46,027 bases of DNA from Fen-1258 sp027348115 (GCA_027348115.1 DAIEQA010000223.1:1-46027), one strand, 5' to 3'. Counted from the stretch's first letter, positions 25,534-34,346 are shown. Notes: a model not told the origin generated them from the letters alone. Program-made: numbers and translations.

Positions 25534-26784
25534 TCAAGCAAACATTTTTTTTACTTTTAAAATGCCTAAAACAAGCTTGTCGATTTCTTCCATTGTATTA
25601 TAAAATGAAAACGACGCTCTTGCCGTGGCCGGAACATTAAACCGCTGCATAACCGGCTGGGTGCAGTGATGCCCTGTTCTAATTGCAATTCCGTCAGTAT
25701 CTATTATCGTTCCTATATCGTAAGGATGAATTCCTTCTATTACGAAGGAAACAACGGATGCTTTTTCTTTTGCCGTGCCGATAATACGGAGTCCTTCAAT
25801 AGCCGATAATTTTTCAGTCGCGTACTTCAGCAAAGTATTTTCGTGCACAACCAATTCCGACCGATCGAACTGATCAAGATAATCTATTGCGGCGCCAAGA
25901 CCGATTCCGCCGGCAATGTTTGGAGTTCCGGCTTCGAATTTTCGGGGAAGATCATCGAAAGTTGTTTTTTCAAATGTAACTGTTCTTATCATATCGCCCC
26001 CGCCTTGATAAGGAGGCATCATTTCCAGGTACTCGGTTTTTCCGTAAAGCACTCCAATGCCTGTTGGTCCAAAAACTTTATGGCCGGAGAAAACATAAAA
26101 ATCGGCATCGAGTTCCTGCACATCAACTTTAAGATGCGGTATAGCCTGTGCGCCGTCGAGCAAAACCGGTATTCCTTTCGAATGGGCTATATCAATAATT
26201 TTTTTCACGGGATTAACAGTGCCGAGAGCGTTTGATATATGAACAACAGAGACAAATTTGGTTTTCTCGTTGATCATTTTTTCGTAAACATCCATATCAA
26301 GTTCGCCGGCGTCGTTCATCGGAATGACCTTCAGCTTAATATTCTTACGATCGCAAATCAACTGCCAGGGAACAATATTGGCGTGATGTTCCATGTTGGA
26401 AACTATAACTTCGTCGCCGTCATTAAAAATTTTAGCACGGCAGAGAGTTGAAGCGACAAGATTAATAGCTTCCGTGGCCCCGCGGACAAATATAATTTCG
26501 GAAGCGCTCATAGCGTTTATAAACTCTTTAACCTTCAGTCGAGCCGTTTCATATTGGTCGGTCGCAAGTTCGCTGAGGAAATAAAGTCCGCGATGAATGT
26601 TTGCGTTGTCGAAAGTGTAATAATGATTAAGCGCGTCAATTACAGCCTGCGGTTTTTGCGACGTAGCGGCGTTATCGAGATATACCAACTGTTTACCGTT
26701 AACCTGTCGGGATAGTATTGGAAAATCTTTCCTCACCTGCTCGACGTCAAATTTTCTTTTTATTTCGGATTCAGTCTTAATCAC
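25534..26784 (-). CDS. sufS: Cysteine desulfurase SufS
   Basis: 416 residues, class V aminotransferase fold. The PLP lysine is Lys236 in FSGHKVFGPTG, and the sulfur-accepting cysteine is Cys374 in RTGHHCTQPVMQ, the group II (SufS) form. It takes sulfur from cysteine for Fe-S assembly. Start: GTG at 26782-26784, with AAGGA about 6 nt upstream. No SufE was seen in the window. It lies 29 nt after sufD and is translationally coupled to the downstream DUF59 gene. Confidence 0.96.
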   Translation of the reverse strand: MIKTESEIKRKFDVEQVRKDFPILSRQVNGKQLVYLDNAATSQKPQAVIDALNHYYTFDNANIHRGLYFLSELATDQYETARLKVKEFINAMSASEIIFVRGATEAINLVASTLCRAKIFNDGDEVIVSNMEHHANIVPWQLICDRKNIKLKVIPMNDAGELDMDVYEKMINEKTKFVSVVHISNALGTVNPVKKIIDIAHSKGIPVLLDGAQAIPHLKVDVQELDADFYVFSGHKVFGPTGIGVLYGKTEYLEMMPPYQGGGDMIRTVTFEKTTFDDLPRKFEAGTPNIAGGIGLGAAIDYLDQFDRSELVVHENTLLKYATEKLSAIEGLRIIGTAKEKASVVSFVIEGIHPYDIGTIIDTDGIAIRTGHHCTQPVMQRFNVPATARASFSFYNTMEEIDKLVLGILKVKKMFA

Positions 26785-26813
26785 ATCCCATCCTTAATTT
26801 TAGCAGGAAATAA

Positions 26814-28184
26814 TCACTCAACTTTATTTTCAATTTCAACTCGATGCAGACGCTCAAATATCATGTGATTGAGTTGCTCTTTTAACGCTTCGATTTTAAT
26901 TTTCTCTATAACATCGTTGGCAAACGCTCTTATCAGCATAGATTTTGCTACTTCCTGCGGAACCCCGCGCGATCTTATATAAAATTCGGAATCTTCATCA
27001 AGCTGACCAACTGTTGTGCCGTGGGAACATTTAACATCGTCGGCAAAAATTTCCAATTGCGGCTTTGTGTCTATCTTAGCAGTCTTGGAAAGCAGAATCG
27101 TTTTATTAGACTGATAAGCATTTGTTTTCTGCGCGTCTTGACGAACCATGATTTTACCGTTGAAGACGCCGCGCGCGTTGTCATCCAATATTCCCTTATA
27201 CAATTCGTTGCTCATGCAATTCGGTTTGGCATGATCTGCAAATGTATGGTTATCAATATGCTGGCTGCCGCGAGCCAGGTACAAACCGTAAAAATGTGTT
27301 TCAATGTTCTCGTCGTCGAGAACGGAATTAATATCGTTTCGAACTATCGCACCGCCGAAATTCAGGTTGTAATGGTTGAAAACGCTGCCGCGTTTTTGAA
27401 GCGCCTGTACTTTTTCAACGTGGTAAGAATCGTCTTTTTCGTTTTGTATTTTATAAAGATCGATGATTCCATTCTCACCCAAGTAAATTTCCGTGATAAT
27501 GTTGTTGAAATATTTCCGCGATCCGGTTCCGCGATAGTTTGAGATAATACTTACATTAGAATTTTTTCCGGCAAGAATTAAATTGCGCGGTGCGGATAAA
27601 ACAGGGCTCTCTTCGCCGGCATTCAGATACAATATTTGGAAAGGCGTTTGAACAACGGTATTTTCAGGTACAATTAAAACAAATCCGTCATACGCGTACG
27701 CGGTATTTAAAGAGTTAAAACCATTTTCGGTTTTTGATAATTTATTGAAGTGCTGGTTAATTACCTGGGGATGCAATCGATAAATATTTCTGAACCCGCC
27801 GGCAATTACGCCTTCTGGTAATTTTTTTATTTCGCTCAGCTCTTGGGAGTATATCCCGTTCACAAAGACAAGCAAATTAAAATCGAAGTTATCGAACAAA
27901 TATTTTTGGATGTCGTTCTTATCAATTGCTGTTGAAGCCAAATTAACGGCCGGAACAAAGTTATCCGAAAGTATCGGTGTTACATCCGTATATTTCCACT
28001 CTTCGTTTCTAAGAGTCGGAAAATTGATTTGACCTAATTCAGATATCGCTTGCCGGCGAAGCTGATGAAGCGGCGATTTCGATTCGCCGTTTAATTTCTT
28101 TTCGAATTCCGTAAAGTTGGAAAGATACCAGTCTTTTATTTTCTGAGATTCCATTTTATTGCTCATGCTTTCATATTCAGGCAT
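26814..28184 (-). CDS. sufD: Fe-S cluster assembly scaffold protein SufD
   Basis: 456 residues. SufD features are LRNEEWKYTDVTPILSDNF in the N-terminal part and the right-handed beta-helix core with DNHTFADHAKPNCMSNELYKGILDDNARGVFNGKIMV, NKTILLSKTAKIDTKPQLEIFADDVKCSHGTTVGQLDEDSEFYIRSRG. It forms the SufBC2D complex with SufB and SufC. Its start overlaps the end of sufC by 8 nt, which points to translational coupling; downstream ATGs at M7 and M11 are alternatives. Confidence 0.95.
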   Translation of the reverse strand: MPEYESMSNKMESQKIKDWYLSNFTEFEKKLNGESKSPLHQLRRQAISELGQINFPTLRNEEWKYTDVTPILSDNFVPAVNLASTAIDKNDIQKYLFDNFDFNLLVFVNGIYSQELSEIKKLPEGVIAGGFRNIYRLHPQVINQHFNKLSKTENGFNSLNTAYAYDGFVLIVPENTVVQTPFQILYLNAGEESPVLSAPRNLILAGKNSNVSIISNYRGTGSRKYFNNIITEIYLGENGIIDLYKIQNEKDDSYHVEKVQALQKRGSVFNHYNLNFGGAIVRNDINSVLDDENIETHFYGLYLARGSQHIDNHTFADHAKPNCMSNELYKGILDDNARGVFNGKIMVRQDAQKTNAYQSNKTILLSKTAKIDTKPQLEIFADDVKCSHGTTVGQLDEDSEFYIRSRGVPQEVAKSMLIRAFANDVIEKIKIEALKEQLNHMIFERLHRVEIENKVE

Positions 28185-28941
28185 TTTGTGATTCCAGTTC
28201 GGGATCCTTTACCCAGTCGTAGCCTTTTGCTTCGAGTTCGAGAGCCAACTCTTTTCCACCGGTTTTAATTATTCTTCCTTTATAAAGAACGTGCACAAAA
28301 TCGGGCTGTATATAATCCAACAATCTTTGATAGTGCGTGACTACCAAGACAGCATTGTTTTCATTCCTATAAATGTTTACGCCGTTTGAAACAATTTTAA
28401 GCGCGTCAATATCAAGACCGGAATCCGTCTCGTCAAGAAGAACAAATTTCGGTTCGAGCATCAGCATCTGGAAAATCTCATTCCGTTTTTTTTCACCGCC
28501 GGAGAATCCAACATTAACCGACCTACTGATTAAATTTTCATCGAGGCCCAAAATTTTAGCTTTCTCTTTAATCCTTTCTAAAAATTCTTTTGGAGTAAGA
28601 TCGGCAAGCCCTTTGTACTTTCTTATTTCATTAATTGCCGTTTTTAAAAAAGTAGCGTTGCTTATTCCCGGTATCTCAATCGGGTATTGAAAAGCCAGGA
28701 ACATGCCTTCACGCGCGCGGGTTTCCGGATCCATGTCCAGCAAATCTTTATCAAGAAACGAAACGGAACCTCCGGTTACTTCGTAACTTGAATTGCCTGT
28801 TAAAACATTGGCAAGCGTACTTTTGCCGGAACCGTTTGGACCCATAATAGCGTGGACCTCTCCCGCTTTAATTTCAAGGTTAATTCCTTTGAGTATTTCT
28901 TTACCTTCAACGTTAGCTCGCAAATTTTTAATCGATAACAT
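28177..28941 (-). CDS. sufC: Fe-S assembly ATPase SufC
   Basis: 254 residues, ABC ATPase. Walker A is GPNGSGKST (34-42), the signature is FSGGEKKR near 146, and the Walker B end is LLDETDSGLD with Asp170-Glu171. The LDETDSGLDIDALKIVS form is characteristic of SufC. It powers changes in the SufBC2D scaffold. GGAG precedes the ATG by 5 nt. A hairpin at 28958-28985 lies just upstream. Confidence 0.97.
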   Translation of the reverse strand: MLSIKNLRANVEGKEILKGINLEIKAGEVHAIMGPNGSGKSTLANVLTGNSSYEVTGGSVSFLDKDLLDMDPETRAREGMFLAFQYPIEIPGISNATFLKTAINEIRKYKGLADLTPKEFLERIKEKAKILGLDENLISRSVNVGFSGGEKKRNEIFQMLMLEPKFVLLDETDSGLDIDALKIVSNGVNIYRNENNAVLVVTHYQRLLDYIQPDFVHVLYKGRIIKTGGKELALELEAKGYDWVKDPELESQNA

Positions 28942-28957
28942 TTATTCTCCTTATAAC

Positions 28958-28985
28958 CTAAAAGCAGTTAGCTAATAGCTTTTAG
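28958..28985 (-). other. Hairpin in the sufB-sufC leader
   Basis: CTAAAAGC (28958-28965) pairs with GCTTTTAG (28978-28985), an 8-bp stem with a 12-nt loop, directly ahead of the sufC Shine-Dalgarno. It has no T tract in the direction of transcription (the sequence after the stem is GTTATAAGGAG), so it looks like an RNA structure or processing site rather than a terminator. It may adjust the ratio of SufB to SufC. Confidence 0.45.
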
Positions 28986-29050
28986 TCTTTATAAAAATCT
29001 TTATTTAGTTAACTGTTTTATCATTCTTAATTCTACATTTTGCATTCGAA

Positions 29051-30538
29051 TTATCCCACGCTTCCTTCTAGACTTATCGCCAAAAGTTTTTGAGCTTCCA
29101 CGGCAAATTCCATCGGAAGTTCGTTAAAGACTTCCTTACAAAAACCGTTAACAATCATGTTCACCGCATCTTCCGTTGAAATGCCGCGCTGATTCAAATA
29201 AAATATTTGATCTTCGCCGACTTTGGATGTTGTGGCCTCGTGTTCAACTTTTGCAGTATCGTTTTCAACCTCGATGTATGGAAAAGTATTGGCTCCACAC
29301 TTATCGCCCATCAGCATGGAATCGCATTTAGTAAAGTTGCGTGCGTTATCCGCCTTCTTACCTATTTTTACAAGGCCCCGGTAAGAATTGTTACTTTTAC
29401 CGGCAGATATTCCTTTTGACACAATTGTGCTTCTTGTGTTCTTGCCAATGTGAATCATCTTTGTGCCGGTATCCGCCTGCTGGTAATTATTTGTAACGGC
29501 GACGGAATAAAATTCACCGACGGAATTATCTCCTTGCAGAATGCAGCCGGGATATTTCCAGGTAATTGCCGAACCGGTTTCAACCTGCGTCCATGAAATT
29601 TTAGAGTTTTTTCCCCGGCAGGCGCCGCGCTTCGTAACAAAATTGTAAATGCCGCCCTTTCCTTCCTTATCTCCCGGGTACCAGTTTTGTACGGTTGAAT
29701 ATTTTATTTCGGCGTTATCAAGCGCAACCAATTCAACCACTGCCGCATGCAATTGATTGTTATCGCGAATTGGAGCCGTGCATCCTTCCAGATAACTTAC
29801 ATACGAATCTTCATCTGCAACAATCAACGTTCGTTCAAACTGACCTGTCTCTTGCGCATTAATGCGGAAGTAGGTTGAGAGTTCCATAGGGCAGCGAACG
29901 CCTTTAGGAATGTATACAAAAGATCCGTCGCTGAAAACGGCGGAGTTCAGCGTAGCGTAAAAGTTATCTGTGTAAGGAACTACAGAGCCCAAATATTTCT
30001 TAACAAGATCAGGATGATTCTGAATAGCTTCCGATATCGGACAGAAAATAATTCCCTTCTCTTTAAGAGTTTCCTTAAAAGTTGTAGCAACGGATACAGA
30101 ATCGAACACGGCATCGACCGCAACACCGGAAAGAATTTTTTGCTCTTCCAAAGGAATACCCAGTTTTTCAAAGGTGCTAAGCAATTCCGGGTCTACTTCG
30201 TCAAGACTTTTTAATTTTGGCTTTTGCTTCGGCGCCGAATAGTAACTAATATCCTGGAAATCAATTTGGGGATATTTAACATTCGGCCATTTCGGCTCTT
30301 CCATTTTTTGCCAGTAACGAAACGCCTTAAGTCTCCACTCGGTCATCCAGTCGGGTTCGTTTTTCTTTGCCGATATCATCCGTATCACACCCTCGTTCAA
30401 TCCTTTCGGCGCTGTCTCCGACTCGACTTCAGATACAAATCCCCATTTATAATCCGACGATGTTACTTCGTCGAGTACCTTCATATTATCCGAAACTTCT
30501 GGGGACTCATTTGGGGCTTTTTCTTTGATTTCGTTCAT
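29051..30538 (-). CDS. sufB: Fe-S cluster assembly scaffold protein SufB
   Basis: 495 residues. SufB marks include EPDWMTEWRLKAFRYW, FVYIPKGVRCPMELSTYFRIN, YVSYLEGCTAPIRD (Cys), NLHAAVVELVAL-like NQLHAAVVELVALDNAEIKYSTVQNWYPG, KGGIYNFVTKRG and KCDSMLMGDKCGANTFPYIEVEN, with AKVEHEATTSKVGEDQIFYLNQRGI at the end. It is the scaffold for new clusters with SufC and SufD. No Shine-Dalgarno is evident in the short A-rich leader after the promoter at 30567-30597. It is the first gene of sufB-C-D-S-T, followed by the bacilliredoxin and Rrf2 genes. Confidence 0.97.
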   Translation of the reverse strand: MNEIKEKAPNESPEVSDNMKVLDEVTSSDYKWGFVSEVESETAPKGLNEGVIRMISAKKNEPDWMTEWRLKAFRYWQKMEEPKWPNVKYPQIDFQDISYYSAPKQKPKLKSLDEVDPELLSTFEKLGIPLEEQKILSGVAVDAVFDSVSVATTFKETLKEKGIIFCPISEAIQNHPDLVKKYLGSVVPYTDNFYATLNSAVFSDGSFVYIPKGVRCPMELSTYFRINAQETGQFERTLIVADEDSYVSYLEGCTAPIRDNNQLHAAVVELVALDNAEIKYSTVQNWYPGDKEGKGGIYNFVTKRGACRGKNSKISWTQVETGSAITWKYPGCILQGDNSVGEFYSVAVTNNYQQADTGTKMIHIGKNTRSTIVSKGISAGKSNNSYRGLVKIGKKADNARNFTKCDSMLMGDKCGANTFPYIEVENDTAKVEHEATTSKVGEDQIFYLNQRGISTEDAVNMIVNGFCKEVFNELPMEFAVEAQKLLAISLEGSVG

Positions 30539-30566
30539 TATTCAAAACTTTTATTTATTTTGGATT

Positions 30567-30597
30567 CAAACCTATCTAATCTGGAAAAAAATGTCAA
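30567..30597 (-). promoter_or_regulatory. Promoter of the suf operon
   Basis: On the minus strand TTGACA (30592-30597) is followed after exactly 17 nt by TAGGTTTG (30567-30574). This is the same combination as at the rplM operon, a sigma-70 -35 box with a TAnnTTTG -10 box. A transcript would start near 30560, giving a leader of about 22 nt without a Shine-Dalgarno. No perfect IscR/SufR palindrome is obvious by eye. Confidence 0.78.
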
Positions 30598-30675
30598 GAT
30601 TTATAATAATAACTATTCTTTGTGGAAAATCGTTCCATTTTTTGCCGTGAACTAGTTTCTGAAAAAGATAATCGA

Positions 30676-31230
30676 TTATATATGGTTTAACTTATCAAGA
30701 AATCGAAGAGAAAGTAGAATGTTAGTAAGCCAAGGAACTACTTTAAATTCATTTTGAGAAATTGCGGTTTCCAATTCATCACGTGTTAGAAGGAGAATTT
30801 CCTGTTCTTCAAGATCATCGTTATCGGGTTCGGCAATTTTTTTTGCGTTCATGGCGAGAAAGAGATTCGCAGTTCCGCAGCCCCTGTTGGAATCGACAAC
30901 GTAACTACCGAGAGAAATCCATTCATCTGCCGAGTATCCTGTTTCTTCCATCAATTCCCTCTTGGCTGCGTCAAGAGGAATTTCATCCGGTTCGATATAT
31001 CCTCCTACAGGAGCTAACGATATTTCATTAATAGCATATTTGTATTGGCGTATAATCAGAAATTTATTTTCATTGGTTACAACAACAACGCTTATAAAAT
31101 CCGGAGTGATAACTTTTTGCCAATCGTGAATAATTTTTCCATCGGGTAGTTCAACTTTGTGCTTTTCGACCGATAAAAATTTATTTGAATTAAGGATTGT
31201 CTCAGAAGAAAGGGTTTTCCATGTTTTCAT
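30676..31230 (-). CDS. Nudix hydrolase, ADP-ribose pyrophosphatase-like
   Basis: 184 residues from the ATG at 31228-31230; an upstream TTG at 31248 is in frame but has no better site. The Nudix box G-x5-E-x7-REx2EE-x-GY is complete in GGYIEPDEIPLDAAKRELME followed by ETGY. The N-terminal part (VEKHKVELPDGKIIHDWQKVITPDFISVVVVT) and the GSYVVDSNRGCGTANLF segment fit the ADP-ribose or GDP-sugar pyrophosphatase branch. It probably clears ADP-ribose or a related nucleotide. It follows rlmB closely on the same strand. Confidence 0.9.
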   Translation of the reverse strand: MKTWKTLSSETILNSNKFLSVEKHKVELPDGKIIHDWQKVITPDFISVVVVTNENKFLIIRQYKYAINEISLAPVGGYIEPDEIPLDAAKRELMEETGYSADEWISLGSYVVDSNRGCGTANLFLAMNAKKIAEPDNDDLEEQEILLLTRDELETAISQNEFKVVPWLTNILLSLRFLDKLNHI

Positions 31231-31249
31231 AAAATTATCTTGGGACAAT

Positions 31250-31981
31250 TTACATTAAACGTTGTCTTAAAATTTCAAAGAGAAGAACCCCAGTAGCAAC
31301 CGATACATTTAGAGAATCGATTTTACCCTGCATAGGAATTTTTACCACGAAGTCGCAGTTTTCCAGAACCAATTTGCGTATTCCCTTTTCTTCGTTGCCA
31401 ACTACCAAAGCCAGCGGCATTTTATAATCTTGCTCGGTATAATTTTTAGATTTTTCGGTCAGGTGTGAGCCGACTATCCAGAAACCATCTTTTTTAAGCT
31501 GCTCAATAGTATGAACAAGATTGTTTGCCTTGCACAATTTTAGATACGATACGGCGCCCGCAGAAATCTTCTCGACGGTTTCATTTACCGGCGCACTCTG
31601 GTTTGTAGTAATGATTACCCCGTCAACTCCGGCACATTCCGCGCTTCTCAAAATAGCGCCAAGGTTATGAGGATCTTGAATTGAATCGAGTAAAAGCAAA
31701 AACGGCAACGCAGATTTTTTTGATGTATCGATAAGCTCGCCCAGCTCATAAAATTTTTGAGAGGGTTGAACTGCTACAACTCCCTGGGTATTTTCATTCT
31801 TTGTCAGCCGGTCAAATTTGTCGGAAGAAACTTGCGAGATTTTAATTCCGCGTTTCTTCGCAGCCGTAAAAATTTTATTTATCGCCTCGCCGTGTTGTCC
31901 GTAGAGAACATAAATTACCTCAATCTCCGCGCCGGAATTTATTGCTTCCAAAACAGGTTTACGTCCAACTATCTTGATCAT
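31250..31981 (-). CDS. rlmB: 23S rRNA 2'-O-methyltransferase RlmB (SpoU/TrmH family)
   Basis: 243 residues from the ATG at 31979-31981; a TTG 12 nt earlier is in frame with no clear Shine-Dalgarno. An N-terminal substrate-binding domain (VGRKPVLEAINSGAEIEVIYVL) precedes the knotted SPOUT methyltransferase with motifs LDSIQDPHNLGAILRSAECAG, LALVVGNEEKGI and IPMQGKIDSLNVSVATGV. RlmB methylates G2251 in 23S rRNA; the related tRNA enzymes of the family cannot be excluded. It is in the ptsN-hisS cluster. Confidence 0.88.
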   Translation of the reverse strand: MIKIVGRKPVLEAINSGAEIEVIYVLYGQHGEAINKIFTAAKKRGIKISQVSSDKFDRLTKNENTQGVVAVQPSQKFYELGELIDTSKKSALPFLLLLDSIQDPHNLGAILRSAECAGVDGVIITTNQSAPVNETVEKISAGAVSYLKLCKANNLVHTIEQLKKDGFWIVGSHLTEKSKNYTEQDYKMPLALVVGNEEKGIRKLVLENCDFVVKIPMQGKIDSLNVSVATGVLLFEILRQRLM

Positions 31982-32021
31982 GTTTGCAGCCAAATTTAAT
32001 CAATAAACAAGACGGCTTTGG

Positions 32022-32534
32022 TTATTCGGAAAAGGAGAAATCTTCTACTGCAACCGCAAAGGAACAGAAAAGACGGTTGTTTTTCTTTTTCGGTTTATAC
32101 TGCTTGGTTAAAAGAATTTCTTTTTTAAAGATATTAAAATGAAACTCGCCTGTGTTGATTGCACCGTCCTGCTTAACAACGTTAACAGTGTAATCACCGA
32201 TAAGGTCTTCAAAGAGAACCTCCGTACGAGCAGGCAATATTTGGGGAACCACGTTTGTCTTTGCCTTAAGTCCCATCAAAATCAAATCGATAACATTTTT
32301 TTCTTTTATTACTTCAACGGAGACTTCATAAGCAAAACTTGTAAATTCAACAACGGTCTCCACCGCAAAAACGCAAAACTGTTTCTTGATCAAAGGATCG
32401 TACTTATAAAACGCTTTGCAAACATATTCGAGTTTATCAGGCTTTTTGGCGGGAATAGCCACGAGTGCGGCGTGCGGTTTCTTTTTCCTGGTTTTTGGAA
32501 TTTTGGGAATATTTGTAGGCTTTCGAAGCGGCAA
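32022..32534 (-). CDS. Conserved-looking protein of unknown function (TTG start)
   Basis: 170 residues, not recognised. The first 30 residues are very basic and proline-rich (PLRKPTNIPKIPKTRKKKPH), then comes a mixed alpha/beta region (LEYVCKAFYKYDPLIKKQFCVFAVETVVEFTSFAYEVSVEVI ... VNVVKQDGAINTGEFHFNIFKKEILL). Start: TTG at 32532-32534 directly after the hisS stop codon, with AAGGAG formed by the last hisS codons at 6-nt spacing, so translation is tied to hisS. No signal peptide or membrane helix. It might bind nucleic acid through its basic end, which is a guess. Confidence 0.8.
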   Translation of the reverse strand: MPLRKPTNIPKIPKTRKKKPHAALVAIPAKKPDKLEYVCKAFYKYDPLIKKQFCVFAVETVVEFTSFAYEVSVEVIKEKNVIDLILMGLKAKTNVVPQILPARTEVLFEDLIGDYTVNVVKQDGAINTGEFHFNIFKKEILLTKQYKPKKKNNRLFCSFAVAVEDFSFSE

Positions 32535-33797
32535 CTATTTCTCCTTGACGCTAAGATAGATTTTTTCAAATTCGTCTTTTCCAAAATTTATCTGGGTTCC
32601 GTCTCCCATATTTTTAAGAACTACTTCGCCTTTGGCATATTCATCGCCGCCCATTAATAAAACATATTTTGCATTCAATCGATTTGCTTCGCGCATCTGC
32701 GCTTTAACGCTCCGGCTTAAATAATCCATATCTGCAGTTAATCCTTTCCTCCTAAACTCAACGGCGTTGCGGTATGCCTCATCGCTTAATTTCTTTTCGA
32801 TAGTTACTATATAAAGATCGATCTTTTCGTTTTCGAGTGTAAATGAATTTTCGTTTTCACACGCCAATAAAATTCTTTCCAAGCCGGCGGCAAATCCAAC
32901 GCCGGGTATGTCTCCGCCGCCTAATTCTTTTACAAGCAAATTATATCTTCCGCCGCCGCATAAAGCGCTTTGAGAACCAACACTTCCGCTGACTATTTCA
33001 AAAGTAGTATTTGTGTAGTAGTCCAACCCTCTTACCAATTTGGGATCAATTTCGAAAGGTATGCCGGAATTTTGAAGCGCCTGTTTTACTTTTTCAAAGT
33101 GATCGATGCTTTCTTGATCGAGATGATCGATAAGCAGCGGAGCGTTCTGCAAAACCCTTTGATCCTCCTCTTCCTTGCTGTCGAAAATTCTAAGTATGTT
33201 GGTTTCGAATCTCTTCTTACTTTCGTTCGAAAGTTTTTCGAAGTGCGGCAACAAGTATTCTTTCAACTTACTTCTATATTCTTCCCTGGAAGAAGGAACG
33301 CCGAGAGAATTTATCTTCACAAGCAAATTTTTTAATCCGAGTCTGGCAAAAATTTCGTAAGCCATAATAATCATCTCGGCATCGAGCAGAGGATCGTTGC
33401 TGCCGATTGCTTCCGCGCCGAATTGATGAAACTGTCTAAACCTTCCGGCTTGAGGTCTTTCCTGGCGAAACATTGGACCGAGATAAAAAAGCTTATTCAA
33501 ATTTTGTTTTTTATCGAGCGAGTGTTCGATAAATGCGCGAACAACGCCCGCAGTCATTTCGGGACGCAAGGTCAAGCTATCCCCGCTTCGGTCTAGGAAG
33601 GTGTACATTTCCTTGCTGACTATATCCGTAGCCTCGCCGATTCCTCTGGCGAACAATGCAGTTTCTTCAAATATCGGGGTGCGGATTTCCTTATAGTTAA
33701 ATCCGGAAAAAACATTCGCAACGATTGATTCAATATGTTTCCATCTTGGAATATCGGTTGGAATTATATCGCGGGTACCGGTAACAGCTTTTATCAT
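32535..33797 (-). CDS. hisS: Histidyl-tRNA synthetase
   Basis: 420 residues, class II synthetase. AVTGTRDIIP at the N-terminus; LRPEMTAGVVRAFIEH; motif 2 FRQERPQAGRFRQFHQFG; the histidine-binding LVRGLDYYTNTTFEIV; GGGRYNLLVKELGG; motif 3 GVGFAAGLERI; and an anticodon-binding C-terminal domain. It charges tRNA-His. It lies 8 nt after ptsN, and its last codons supply the Shine-Dalgarno of the next gene. Confidence 0.97.
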   Translation of the reverse strand: MIKAVTGTRDIIPTDIPRWKHIESIVANVFSGFNYKEIRTPIFEETALFARGIGEATDIVSKEMYTFLDRSGDSLTLRPEMTAGVVRAFIEHSLDKKQNLNKLFYLGPMFRQERPQAGRFRQFHQFGAEAIGSNDPLLDAEMIIMAYEIFARLGLKNLLVKINSLGVPSSREEYRSKLKEYLLPHFEKLSNESKKRFETNILRIFDSKEEEDQRVLQNAPLLIDHLDQESIDHFEKVKQALQNSGIPFEIDPKLVRGLDYYTNTTFEIVSGSVGSQSALCGGGRYNLLVKELGGGDIPGVGFAAGLERILLACENENSFTLENEKIDLYIVTIEKKLSDEAYRNAVEFRRKGLTADMDYLSRSVKAQMREANRLNAKYVLLMGGDEYAKGEVVLKNMGDGTQINFGKDEFEKIYLSVKEK

Positions 33798-33805
33798 AAA
33801 ATATT

Positions 33806-34279
33806 TTAAACCGCTTCGTAATATTGTTTTTCTTCATTCTCAAAGAGCGAATAAATCTCCTGCGGCGAATTCGCCTTTGTAAGACTTTCGCGAAATTCGT
33901 CTTTGTTCATCATTCTAGAAATGCGGCTAAGAAGTTTTATGTGCGGGCCGACCAAACTTTCTTTTCCGACTAAAAGGAAAACGAGGTTCACCGGCTGCTC
34001 GTCGAGCGCCTGGAAGTCAATCGGTTTATCAAGTTTGCCAAAGGCAGCTACAATCTCATTAACGCTGTCTGTTTTGGCATGCGGAATTGCGAAGCCCTTG
34101 CCAACCCCGGTAGACATAATTTTTTCACGATCGTGCACGGCAATTTTCATTTCATCCAAATTCTTAACACGCTCGTCGTTTTTGAACAAATCGATTAATT
34201 CATCGATCACTTCGCTCTTGTTTGTCCCCTGCACTGAAGAAATAATTCTGTCGACTCTGAGAATTTCACAAATCTTCAT
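33806..34279 (-). CDS. ptsN: PTS IIA-like nitrogen regulatory protein
   Basis: 157 residues of the PtsN/fructose IIA fold. The phosphorylatable histidine is His67 in GVGKGFAIPHAKTD. VNLVFLLVGKESLVGPHIKLLSRISRMM is typical. The protein would take phosphate from HPr/NPr and act in regulation (nitrogen, potassium, stress) rather than sugar transport; no sugar permease is nearby. First gene of the ptsN-hisS cluster. The promoter may be at 34316-34346. Confidence 0.92.
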   Translation of the reverse strand: MKICEILRVDRIISSVQGTNKSEVIDELIDLFKNDERVKNLDEMKIAVHDREKIMSTGVGKGFAIPHAKTDSVNEIVAAFGKLDKPIDFQALDEQPVNLVFLLVGKESLVGPHIKLLSRISRMMNKDEFRESLTKANSPQEIYSLFENEEKQYYEAV

Positions 34280-34315
34280 TTAATACCACCGCTTTAATTC
34301 ATTATTATCTCTGAA

Positions 34316-34346
34316 CAAAAATAAGAAAGCAGTTTTCTTTTAGCAA
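34316..34346 (-). promoter_or_regulatory. Possible promoter of the ptsN-hisS cluster
   Basis: On the minus strand TTGCTA (34341-34346, four of six matches to TTGACA) is followed after 17 nt by TATTTTTG (34316-34323), fitting TAnnTTTG. The -35 match is partial, so this is less certain than the rplM and suf promoters. Confidence 0.48.

Noticed and set aside
30224..30655. Plus-strand 143-codon frame over the sufB start and promoter
   Set aside because: Antisense to sufB and its promoter, with basic low-complexity composition; no domain.
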